Shown here one piece after another: positions 26,045 through 32,585 of a stretch of DNA of 32,585 nt. This DNA comes from Pseudomonadota bacterium (GTDB lineage Bacteria; Pseudomonadota; Gammaproteobacteria; Burkholderiales; Burkholderiaceae_C): contig JAFEEB010000070.1 in the NCBI GenBank assembly GCA_018241325.1, positions 1-32,585 on the forward strand, written 5' to 3'. The notes below the pieces were generated by a model, which saw only the letters and a program-made list of their open reading frames with translations, ran no database searches and was not told the DNA's origin. Within the stretch, counting starts at the first letter, position 1, and each line of letters starts with the position of its first letter. A program made the translations under genes and the position numbers.

Positions 26045-27171
26045 GCGCGGAACAGGTCGATACGGTGGTCATCGGTGCCGGCGTGGTCGGCCTGGCGGTG
26101 GCGCGCGCGCTGGCGCTGGCCGGGCGCGAGGTGCTGGTGCTGGAGCAGGCCGAGACCTTCGGCACGCAGACCAGTTCGCGCAACAGCGAGGTCATCCATG
26201 CCGGCATCTATTACCCGGCCGGCTCGCTGAAGGCGCGCCTGTGCGTGCCGGGGCGCGACCTGCTGTACGCCTATTGCGCCGAGCGCGGCGTCAACCACCG
26301 GCGCTGCGGCAAGCTGATCGTGGCGGGCAACGCCGCGCAGGTCGATGAGCTGCGCGCGATCGAGGCGCGCGCCCTGGCCAATGGCGTGCGCGACCTGCAA
26401 TGGCTCTCGCGCGACGCGGCGCTGGCGCTGGAGCCGCAGCTCGACTGCCAGGCCGCGCTGCGCTCGCCCTCGACCGGCATCATCGACAGCCACGCCCTGA
26501 TGCTCTCGCTGCTGGGCGACGTGGAGAACGCGGGCGGCGTGCTGGCCACGCATTCCAAGGCAAATCGGCTTGCAGCGCTTGGTGGACAAGCGCAGGCAGC
26601 TATTGAAATAGTAGTGTCGGACGGCACGCGTCTGCACGCCCGCCAGGTCGTCAACGCGGCGGGCCTGGGCGCCATCGCGCTGGCGCACCGCACGCAGGGG
26701 CTGTCCCCGGCGTGCTTGCCGCAAACGCGCACGCGCTGGGCCAAGGGCAACTACTTCACGCTCAGTGGCCGCGCGCCTTTCAAGCACCTGATCTACCCCG
26801 TGGTCGAGCGCGACTCGCCCAGCCTGGGTGTGCACCTGACGCTGGACTTGGGCGGGCAGGCCAAGTTCGGCCCCGACGTGCAGTGGGTCGATGCGCCGGA
26901 TGACCTGCAGGTCGATCCCGCGCGCGCCGACGTGTTTTATGCCGAGGTGCGCCGCTACTGGCCCGGCCTGCCCGCGGGCGCACTGCAAGCGGGCTACGCC
27001 GGCATGCGCCCCAAGATCACCGGCCCGGGCGAGCCGGCGGCGGACTTCGTCATTCAGGGCCCGCGCGCGCACGGCGTGGCGGGGCTGGTCAACCTGCTGG
27101 GCATCGAGTCGCCGGGGCTGACCAGCTGCCTGGCGATCGGGCAGGCGGTGGTGGCCCAGCTGGCGCGCTGA
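26041..27171 (+). CDS. FAD-dependent oxidoreductase of the DAO family (L-2-hydroxyglutarate oxidase-like)
   Basis: 376 residues from the GTG at 26041, overlapping the deacetylase stop by 4 nt. The dinucleotide-binding motif [17 protein letters not shown] is followed by [20 protein letters not shown], which is typical of LhgO/L2HGDH-like oxidases; GYAGMRPKI and [16 protein letters not shown] close the FAD site. The preferred substrate is not certain; 2-hydroxyglutarate is the family prototype. A family A repeat at 26556-26615 is translated in frame ([20 protein letters not shown]), adding about 20 residues in the FAD/substrate-domain region. Coupling to a deacetylase suggests a shared catabolic route, which is inference. 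Confidence 0.88.
   Translation: MSAEQVDTVVIGAGVVGLAVARALALAGREVLVLEQAETFGTQTSSRNSEVIHAGIYYPAGSLKARLCVPGRDLLYAYCAERGVNHRRCGKLIVAGNAAQVDELRAIEARALANGVRDLQWLSRDAALALEPQLDCQAALRSPSTGIIDSHALMLSLLGDVENAGGVLATHSKANRLAALGGQAQAAIEIVVSDGTRLHARQVVNAAGLGAIALAHRTQGLSPACLPQTRTRWAKGNYFTLSGRAPFKHLIYPVVERDSPSLGVHLTLDLGGQAKFGPDVQWVDAPDDLQVDPARADVFYAEVRRYWPGLPAGALQAGYAGMRPKITGPGEPAADFVIQGPRAHGVAGLVNLLGIESPGLTSCLAIGQAVVAQLAR
26556..26615 (-). repeat. Dispersed repeat, family A, copy 5 (inside the FAD oxidoreductase)
   Basis: Read on the - strand: ACTACTATTTCAATAGCTGC, then CTGCGCTTGTCCACCAAGCG and CTGCAAGCCGATTTGCC. It has the family core ATAGCTG-x-x-TGCGCTTG. It lies wholly inside a coding region and keeps the frame. 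Confidence 0.85.
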
Positions 27172-27187
27172 AAGCCGCCCCGATTCG

Positions 27188-28546
27188 TCAGCCGCCGCCC
27201 CGCAGCGCCGCGCCCCGGTCGATGTAGCGGGCCATCTCCTCGGCTGGCACCATGCTGCCGCCGGTGGCCCAGACGATGTGGGTGGCGCGCGCCATGCGGG
27301 GGTCGGACAGGCCCAGGCCTTGGCGGTAGGCCGCGTCGGCCAGCACGCGCGCGGGGCCGGGCAAGCCCGCCGCGGCCGAGGGCTCGACGTCGATCGCTTC
27401 GCTGTCGTGCAGCATCGAGAGGCTGCGAAACAGCGTGTCGTCGTCCACCGTGAAGCAGCCGTCGATCAGGTGCTGCATGCGCCGCCCGACAAAGCCCGAG
27501 GCGCGCCCCACGGCCAGGCCGTCGGCGGCGGTGCGGTTGTCGATGCCGAAGTCCTGCACGCTGACGTCGTCGTGGCGCCCGGTGGCCAGCCCCAGCAGCA
27601 TGCAGGGCGCGTGCGTGGGCTCGGCGAACCAGCAGTGCACGGCGTCGCCAAACACCGTCTTCAGGCCAAAGGCCACGCCGCCCGGCCCGCCGCCCACGCC
27701 GCAAGGCAGGTACACGAACAGCGGGTGCTCGGCGTCCACGCGCACGTCCAGCGCCTGCAACTGCCCGGCCAGGCGGCGCGCGGCCACCGCGTAGCCGAGA
27801 AACAGGCTCGGCGATTTCTCGTCGTCGACAAAGTGGCTCATCGGATCGCCTGCCGTCTCGGCGCGGCCCCGGGCCACGGCCGCTGAATAGTCGCTCGCGT
27901 GTTCGACCACACGCACGCCGTGGCGGCGCAGGCGCTCCTTCTTCCACGGGCGGGCGTCGCTGGACATGTGGACGCTGACCTCAAACCCCAGCTGCGCGCC
28001 CATGATGCCGATCGACAGCCCCAGGTTGCCGGTCGAGCCGACGGCGATCTTGTGGCGCCCGAAAAACGTGCGCAGGCGCGGCGCGGCGAACTGGCGGTAG
28101 TCCTCGTTCGGGTCGATCAGGCCGGCGGCCAAGGCCAGCGCTTCGGCGTGCTGCAAGACCTCGTAAATGCCGCCGCGCGCCTTGATCGAGCCGCTGATCG
28201 GCAGCGCGCTGTCCCGCTTGACCCACAGCTGCCCCGGCAGGTCGAGGCCCTGGGCCTGCGCCAGCAAGCCCTGCATGGCCGGCACGGCCACCAGGGGCGA
28301 CTCGATGATGCCGCCGCTCGCCCGCGTGGTGGCGAACACCTGCGCCAGATAGGGGGCGAAGCGGCGCAGCCGGTCGGCCGCATCGTCGATGTCGGCCACG
28401 GTGAGCCCCACCGCCGGCAAGGCCTGGGCCGCGGGCTGAAGGGCGGGGTTGAACCAGCTCGTCTCCTTCATATCCTGCAGCGTGCGCAGCAGCGGAAGGT
28501 CGCGCTGCCAGGCGTGAAGGCTCTTGCCGGCGATCAGGCGGGTCAT
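27188..28546 (-). CDS. dsdA: D-serine ammonia-lyase
   Basis: 452 residues from the ATG at 28546, the usual length for DsdA. This PLP enzyme deaminates D-serine to pyruvate and ammonia, detoxifying or using D-serine. The PLP lysine lies in [16 protein letters not shown], the phosphate cradle is [11 protein letters not shown], and [16 protein letters not shown] and [12 protein letters not shown] are conserved in the family. It converges with the FAD oxidoreductase with only 16 bp between stops and is divergent from ubiU. No dsdC or dsdX neighbour is present, so regulation is not shown. Confidence 0.95.
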   Translation of the reverse strand: MTRLIAGKSLHAWQRDLPLLRTLQDMKETSWFNPALQPAAQALPAVGLTVADIDDAADRLRRFAPYLAQVFATTRASGGIIESPLVAVPAMQGLLAQAQGLDLPGQLWVKRDSALPISGSIKARGGIYEVLQHAEALALAAGLIDPNEDYRQFAAPRLRTFFGRHKIAVGSTGNLGLSIGIMGAQLGFEVSVHMSSDARPWKKERLRRHGVRVVEHASDYSAAVARGRAETAGDPMSHFVDDEKSPSLFLGYAVAARRLAGQLQALDVRVDAEHPLFVYLPCGVGGGPGGVAFGLKTVFGDAVHCWFAEPTHAPCMLLGLATGRHDDVSVQDFGIDNRTAADGLAVGRASGFVGRRMQHLIDGCFTVDDDTLFRSLSMLHDSEAIDVEPSAAAGLPGPARVLADAAYRQGLGLSDPRMARATHIVWATGGSMVPAEEMARYIDRGAALRGGG

Positions 28547-28650
28547 GGTGCGGGTGGGGGAGGGTTGCGAGACACGCCCGGATTGTGAACGCGCCGCATT
28601 CCGGCGGCATGGCTGCATTTGCGGCCCAACCCGCGTCATTGCGCCGTCCG

Positions 28651-28664
28651 TTGATCGAAGTCAG
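28651..28664 (+). promoter_or_regulatory. Candidate FNR/ANR-type site upstream of ubiU
   Basis: TTGATCGAAGTCAG fits the TTGAT-N4-(A/G)TCAA pattern of oxygen-sensing FNR/CRP-family sites except for the last base. Its centre is about 92 nt before the ubiU start. If it sits at -41.5, transcription would begin near 28699, and a weak -10-like TAAGGT lies at 28687-28692. Anaerobic control of ubiU and ubiV by FNR is known in E. coli. The site is a pattern match only. Confidence 0.45.
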
Positions 28665-28749
28665 ATCATGGTCTTTCCAAGCCGCCTAAGGTCGGTGGGT
28701 TTCGTGGCGCCAACGGGCGCCGCCCGTGCCTTTTGTCGAGAAAGCCGCC

Positions 28750-29799
28750 GTGACCGCCACCGCCAGCCCCCCATCACCCGCCACCGCCAGCGCAACGGCC
28801 CCCGAGCTGGTCTGCCCCGCCGGCAGCCTGCCGGCCCTGAAAGCCGCCATCGACCACGGCGCCGACTGCGTCTATCTGGGCCTGCGCGACGCCACCAACG
28901 CGCGCAACTTCGCCGGCCTGAACTTCGACGAGGCCGCCATCCAGACCGGCATCGCCTACGCCCACGACCGGGGCCGCAAGGTGCTGATGGCGCTCAACAC
29001 CTACCCGCAGGCCAGCAACCCCGCGCCCTGGCGCTCGGCCCTGGACCGCGCGGCCGCCTGGGGTATCGACGCGGTCATCCTGGCCGACCCGGGACTGATG
29101 CGCTACGCCTGTGACCGCCACCCCGCGCTGCGCCTGCACCTGTCGGTGCAGGGCTCGGCGACGAATGCCGACGCCATCAACCTGTACCAGCAGCAGTTCA
29201 ACATTCAGCGCGCCGTGCTGCCCCGCGTGCTGTCGCTGGAGCAGGTCAAGCAGGTGGCGCAGCGCACCGGCGTGGAGATCGAGGTGTTCGGCTTTGGCAG
29301 CCTGTGCGTGATGGTGGAGGGGCGCTGCGCCCTGTCGTCCTACGCTACGGGCGAGTCGCCCAACACGCATGGCGTGTGCTCGCCGCCCAAGTTCGTGCGC
29401 TGGAAGGAAACGCCTGCCGGCGTCGAGTCGCGCCTGAACGGCGTGCTGATCGACCGCTACGGCGCAGGCGAGAACGCCGGCTACCCCACGCTGTGCAAGG
29501 GGCGCTTCGACGTGGGCGAGGAGAGCAACTACTACGCGCTGGAGGAACCCACCAGCCTGAACACCCTGGAGCTCTTGCCGCAGCTGGTGAAGATGGGCGT
29601 GCGCGCCTTCAAGATCGAGGGCCGCCAGCGCAGCCCCGCCTACGTGGCGCAGGTCACCCAGGTCTGGCGCGAGGCCATCGACCACTGCATGGCCCAGGGC
29701 CACCTGTACGCGCCCAAGACCGCCTGGATGGCCAGCCTGGACCAGGTGGCCGAGGGGCAGCAGCACACGCTGGGGGCTTACCACCGCCCCTGGAAATGA
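28750..29799 (+). CDS. ubiU: UbiU, O2-independent ubiquinone hydroxylation protein (U32 family)
   Basis: 349 residues from the GTG at 28750, which follows GAGAAAG; a GTG at 28726 is possible. UbiU works with UbiV to hydroxylate the ubiquinone ring without oxygen, using prephenate as the oxygen donor. ELVCPAGSLPALKAAIDHGA and LRDATNARNFAGLNF are diagnostic. The four 4Fe-4S cysteines are Cys186, Cys193, Cys210 and Cys249, with the same spacing (7, 17, 39) as Cys169/176/193/232 of E. coli UbiU. The chain has a 17-residue N-terminal Ala/Thr/Pro-rich extension relative to E. coli. It is the first gene of a ubiU-ubiV-ubiT-ubiX-ubiD run. Confidence 0.95.
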   Translation: MTATASPPSPATASATAPELVCPAGSLPALKAAIDHGADCVYLGLRDATNARNFAGLNFDEAAIQTGIAYAHDRGRKVLMALNTYPQASNPAPWRSALDRAAAWGIDAVILADPGLMRYACDRHPALRLHLSVQGSATNADAINLYQQQFNIQRAVLPRVLSLEQVKQVAQRTGVEIEVFGFGSLCVMVEGRCALSSYATGESPNTHGVCSPPKFVRWKETPAGVESRLNGVLIDRYGAGENAGYPTLCKGRFDVGEESNYYALEEPTSLNTLELLPQLVKMGVRAFKIEGRQRSPAYVAQVTQVWREAIDHCMAQGHLYAPKTAWMASLDQVAEGQQHTLGAYHRPWK

Positions 29800-29802
29800 G
29801 GC

Positions 29803-29945
29803 ACAACCCCCTGCGCCGCTGCGCGGCTTCCCCCTTCTCTCTGCGCGCTTCGCGCTCCGGGAAGGGGGACGACGCCAGCGCTGCGGGGCGGCCTTTGCGC
29901 GGCGTCCGCTGGCCGGGGCCGTGCCCCTTGCATGCGATCGCGGTC
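29803..29945 (+). repeat. Intergenic REP-like element between ubiU and ubiV
   Basis: The gap contains nested palindromes: CCTGCGCCGCTGCGCGGCTT, CCCCCTTCTCTCTGCGCGCT with TTCGCGCTCCGGGAAGGGGG, then CGACGCCAGCGCTGCGGGGC and GGCCTTTGCGCGGCGTCC. CCCCCTTC...GAAGGGGG encloses a GCGCG hairpin. I recall very similar sequence from many comamonad intergenic regions. It could fold in the ubiUV message and affect its stability. Confidence 0.75.
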
Positions 29946-29982
29946 ACCCCCAGCGCCAAGTCAATCCATTGAAAGCACCTTG

Positions 29983-30882
29983 ATGAAGCTCTCCCTCGGC
30001 CCTTTGCAGTACTACTGGCACCGCGACACCGTCTTCGACTTCTACCAGGCGATCGCCGAAACGCCGGTGGACATCGTTTACCTGGGCGAGGTGGTGTGCT
30101 CGCGCCGCCACGAGCTGCGCGCAAGCGACTGGATCGACATCGCCCGCATGCTGCGTGATGCGGGAAAGGAACCCGTGATGTCCACCCTGGTGCTGCTCGA
30201 ATCGACCAGCGACGTGGCCGACATGCACAAGATCGTGCGTGACGAGGAATTCCTGATCGAGGCCAACGACATGGGCGCGGTGCACAAGCTGGCGGGCAAG
30301 CGCCCGTTCGTGGCCGGACCGCAGCTCAACATCTTCAACGCCGACACGCTGGCCTGGATGGCCGGCTTGGGCGCCAGCCGCTGGGTGATGCCGCTGGAGA
30401 TGAAGCGCAGCGACCTGGCCGTGCTGCTGCAAGACCCGCCCGCCGGCCTGCAAACCGAGGTCTTCGCTTACGGCCGCATGCCGCTGGCGTTTTCGGCGCG
30501 CTGCTTCACGGCGCGCCACTACAACCTGCCCAAGGACGACTGCGGCTTTCGCTGCATCGAGCACCCCGACGGGCAGCTCTTGCAAACGCGCGAGAAAGAA
30601 TCCTTCCTGGTCATCAACGGCATCCAGACCCAGTCCGCCCGGGTGCACAACCTGGTGGGCGATGTGCCCGCGCTGCGCGCCGCCGGCGTGGACATTCTGC
30701 GCATCTCGCCGCAATCGCAGCACACCGACCAGATCATCGCCGCCTTCGACGCCGCGCGCCGCGCCGCGCGGCCCGACCCCGGCGCGCTGCAAGCCATGGG
30801 CCCTCTCATGCCCGCGGCGCCTTGCAACGGCTACTGGCACGGCAAGCCGGGCCTGGAGCTGGTCGAGCCCGCGCTGGCCTGA
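29983..30882 (+). CDS. ubiV: UbiV, O2-independent ubiquinone hydroxylation protein (U32 family)
   Basis: 299 residues from the ATG at 29983; only a weak purine run (GAAAG) precedes it. UbiV is the obligate partner of UbiU. MKLSLGPLQYYWHRDTVFDF and IVYLGEVVCSRRHEL fit the family. Cys39, Cys174, Cys187 and Cys191 reproduce the 4Fe-4S ligand spacing of E. coli UbiV (C39; then C-x12-C-x3-C). It is separated from ubiU by a REP-like element of about 140 bp, which may uncouple the expression of the two genes. Confidence 0.95.
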   Translation: MKLSLGPLQYYWHRDTVFDFYQAIAETPVDIVYLGEVVCSRRHELRASDWIDIARMLRDAGKEPVMSTLVLLESTSDVADMHKIVRDEEFLIEANDMGAVHKLAGKRPFVAGPQLNIFNADTLAWMAGLGASRWVMPLEMKRSDLAVLLQDPPAGLQTEVFAYGRMPLAFSARCFTARHYNLPKDDCGFRCIEHPDGQLLQTREKESFLVINGIQTQSARVHNLVGDVPALRAAGVDILRISPQSQHTDQIIAAFDAARRAARPDPGALQAMGPLMPAAPCNGYWHGKPGLELVEPALA

Positions 30883-30902
30883 ACGCTTTTGAAAGGGATG
30901 CC

Positions 30903-31418
30903 ATGACCACCACCCCACCCACAGCCTTCACCCTGCCGCGCCCCGTCGGGGCCGTGCTGGGCCGCCTGCCGGCCTGGCCCGGCTCCCTGCTGCTGGTGAC
31001 GGCGCTCAACGCCGCCCTGGCCCGCCAGCTGCCGCAGGGCGTGAAAGACATCCTGCAGGGCAAGCGCCTGGCCATCCGCGTGCGCGATGCGCGCCTGGCG
31101 TTCGACTTTTGCTGGGACGGCCGGCGCTTTGTGCCCAGCCGCCCGCAGGCCGAGCCCGACCTGGCCATCCGCGCCAACGCGCAGGACTTCTGGCTGCTGG
31201 CCCAGCGCCGGCAAGACCCGGACACGCTGTTCTTCAACCGCCGCCTGGTGATGGAGGGCGACACCGAGCTGGGCCTGGTGGTCAAGAACGCGCTCGACGC
31301 GCTGGAGCTGCCGGTGTTCGACGCGCAGGCTTGGGCGCCGCGCGCGGTGCTGGGGCGGCTGGCGCCCGGCGGGCTCGGCCGCAGGTCGGGCCGGGCCCAC
31401 GACGCGGCACGCCGATGA
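30903..31418 (+). CDS. ubiT: UbiT, SCP2-domain ubiquinone accessory factor
   Basis: 171 residues, starting 20 nt after ubiV with AAAGGGATGCC just before the ATG. UbiT is the anaerobic counterpart of UbiJ; its sterol-carrier (SCP2) domain binds prenylated quinone intermediates. The SCP2 pattern can be seen in [51 protein letters not shown] and [20 protein letters not shown]. Its stop overlaps the ubiX start by 4 nt, linking the anaerobic hydroxylation genes to the decarboxylation genes. Confidence 0.93.
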   Translation: MTTTPPTAFTLPRPVGAVLGRLPAWPGSLLLVTALNAALARQLPQGVKDILQGKRLAIRVRDARLAFDFCWDGRRFVPSRPQAEPDLAIRANAQDFWLLAQRRQDPDTLFFNRRLVMEGDTELGLVVKNALDALELPVFDAQAWAPRAVLGRLAPGGLGRRSGRAHDAARR

Positions 31419-32002
31419 GCGCCGCGCCACGCCGCCTCGTCGTCGGCATCTCCGGCGCCAGCGGCGCCATCTACGGCGTGCGCCTGCTGCAGGCGCTGCG
31501 TGACGTCGGGGGCATCGAGTCGCACCTGGTCGTGTCCGACGCCGGCTGGCGCACCCTGCGCCACGAGCTGGACATGGAGCGCGCCCAGGTCCACGCCCTG
31601 GCCGACGTGGTGCATGAGCTGGCCAACGTGGGCGCCAGCATCGCCAGCGGCTCCTTCGGCACGCTCGGCATGGTGGTGGCGCCGTGCTCCATGCGCACGC
31701 TGGCGGCCATCGCCCACGGCCTGGCCGACAACCTGCTCACGCGCGCCGCCGACGTGACGCTCAAGGAGCGCCGCCGCCTGGTGCTGCTGGCGCGCGAATC
31801 GCCGCTGCACCTGGGCCACCTGCGCAACATGGTCGCGGTGACCGAAATGGGCGCCATCGTCAGCCCGCCCGTGCCCGCCTTCTACAAGCGCCCGCAGACC
31901 GTCGATGACATCGTCCACCACAGCGTGGCGCGGGCGCTGGACGCACTGGGCATCGAGCACGAGCTGGACACGCGCTGGCCCGGCCTGGCGGCGCAGGCTT
32001 GA
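31415..32002 (+). CDS. ubiX: UbiX flavin prenyltransferase
   Basis: 195 residues from the ATG at 31415, overlapping ubiT. UbiX attaches a dimethylallyl group to FMN to make prenyl-FMN, the cofactor of UbiD. The flavin-binding [17 protein letters not shown], the [20 protein letters not shown] block and [13 protein letters not shown] are all typical. The length is normal. A family A repeat separates it from ubiD. Confidence 0.97.
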   Translation: MSAAPRRLVVGISGASGAIYGVRLLQALRDVGGIESHLVVSDAGWRTLRHELDMERAQVHALADVVHELANVGASIASGSFGTLGMVVAPCSMRTLAAIAHGLADNLLTRAADVTLKERRRLVLLARESPLHLGHLRNMVAVTEMGAIVSPPVPAFYKRPQTVDDIVHHSVARALDALGIEHELDTRWPGLAAQA

Positions 32003-32068
32003 GATTACTATTGATACGATAGCTGACTGCGCTTGATGGATGGGCGCTACAGCCCGATCCGACATAAA
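32003..32068 (+). repeat. Dispersed repeat, family A, copy 6 (ubiX/ubiD gap)
   Basis: GATTACTATTGATACGATAG continues into CTGACTGCGCTTGATGGATG and GGCGCTACAGCCCGATCC. It is the best-preserved copy. It fills the entire space between the ubiX stop and the ubiD start. Confidence 0.88.
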
Positions 32069-32069
32069 A

Positions 32070-32585
32070 ATGCCCCACCGCGACCTGCGCGACTTCATCA
32101 CCCAGCTGGAGGCCGCGGGCGAGCTGCGCCGCATCAGCCAAAGCGTCTCGCCCCACCTGGAGATGACGGCGCTCGCCGACCGCGTGCTGCGCGCGGGCGG
32201 CCCGGCGCTGCTGTTTGCAAACCCCACGGGCCACGCCATGCCGGTGCTGGCCAACCTGTTTGGCACACCCGCCCGCGTGGCGCGCGCGCTGGGCGTGGCG
32301 GGTTTGCCTGAGATCCGCGCCTTCGGCGAGGTGCTGGCGGACTTGAAGGAGCCCGCGCCCCCCGGCGGCATGAAGGAGCTGTGGGGCCGGCGCGATCTGC
32401 TCAAGACGCTGTGGAGCATGGCGCCGGCCACCGTGCGCCGCCCGCCTTGCCAGGAGGTGGTGTGGGAGGGCAGCGACGTGGACCTGGCCCGGCTGCCCAT
32501 CCAGCACTGCTGGCCGGGCGACGTGGCACGGCTCGCCACCTGGGGCCCGACCCTCACGCGCGGCCCGCACAAGGCGCGGCAAGAC
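32070..32585 (+). CDS. ubiD: UbiD prenyl-FMN-dependent decarboxylase (3' end outside the window)
   Basis: 172 codons are open from the ATG at 32070 to the window edge. UbiD decarboxylates 4-hydroxy-3-polyprenylbenzoate in ubiquinone synthesis using prenyl-FMN from Ubi[51 protein letters not shown] and the [11 protein letters not shown] stretch, which is close to the LTRGPHKERQN of E. coli, identify it. The catalytic Glu-Arg-Glu region would lie beyond the window. The ATG follows directly on the repeat copy, with no clear ribosome binding site in view. Confidence 0.95.
   Translation, partial: MPHRDLRDFITQLEAAGELRRISQSVSPHLEMTALADRVLRAGGPALLFANPTGHAMPVLANLFGTPARVARALGVAGLPEIRAFGEVLADLKEPAPPGGMKELWGRRDLLKTLWSMAPATVRRPPCQEVVWEGSDVDLARLPIQHCWPGDVARLATWGPTLTRGPHKARQD

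Overview
The window is GC-rich, densely coded DNA, most likely from a member of the Comamonadaceae (Burkholderiales, Betaproteobacteria; Acidovorax/Comamonas/Ottowia-like). The grounds are the split thiC-thiO-thiS-thiG-thiDE thiamine locus under a TPP riboswitch, the anaerobic ubiquinone genes ubiU-ubiV-ubiT beside ubiX-ubiD, and a dispersed repeat of about 60 bp built around TATAGCTG-N-GCGCTTG that I recall from that family. No taxonomic search was possible.

Layout. 1-361: tRNA-Asn, a terminator and a TPP riboswitch. 362-8707: thiamine biosynthesis on the + strand (thiC, thiO, thiS, thiG, a thiD-thiE fusion). It is interrupted between thiS and thiG by an amino-acid transporter and a flavodoxin-fold quinone reductase. 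A degenerate second thiS lies before the reductase, and a degenerate thiD lies after thiDE. 8899-13456: an accessory cassette with a zinc-ribbon membrane protein and a small exported protein on the - strand, and a large exported TPR-CHAT protease divergent from them. 13668-14498: a stand-alone thiD, which resumes the thiamine theme. 14734-20593: an unusual locus headed by a degenerate-receiver/AraC regulator, followed by a 782-residue cysteine-rich protein, a DUF1360 membrane protein, a tiny CCGQ protein, a 165-residue protein and a 434-residue Ser/His/Cys-rich protein. 20667-24747 (- strand): an exported protein with three cysteine-pair repeats, and a sedolisin (S53) fused in frame to a serine carboxypeptidase (S10). 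25010-27171: a deacetylase of the histone deacetylase/acetylpolyamine amidohydrolase family, overlapping an FAD-dependent oxidase. 27188-28546 (-): D-serine ammonia-lyase. 28750-32585: ubiU, ubiV, ubiT, ubiX and the start of ubiD, with a candidate FNR-type site upstream.

How the genes work together. The thi genes supply both halves of thiamine phosphate: ThiC and ThiD make the pyrimidine, ThiO, ThiS and ThiG make the thiazole, and ThiE joins them. The ubi genes would let the cell prenylate FMN (UbiX), decarboxylate the quinone precursor (UbiD) and hydroxylate the ring without oxygen (UbiU, UbiV, with UbiT as accessory).

The most interesting features are: (1) the regulator/Cys-rich/DUF1360/protease locus at 14734-24747, a candidate undescribed envelope or extracellular system; (2) the S53-S10 fusion with an internal ribosome binding site at the seam; (3) two decayed thi gene copies (thiS, thiD), each directly after a copy of the same repeat; and (4) repeat elements translated in frame inside thiO, thiDE and the FAD oxidase.
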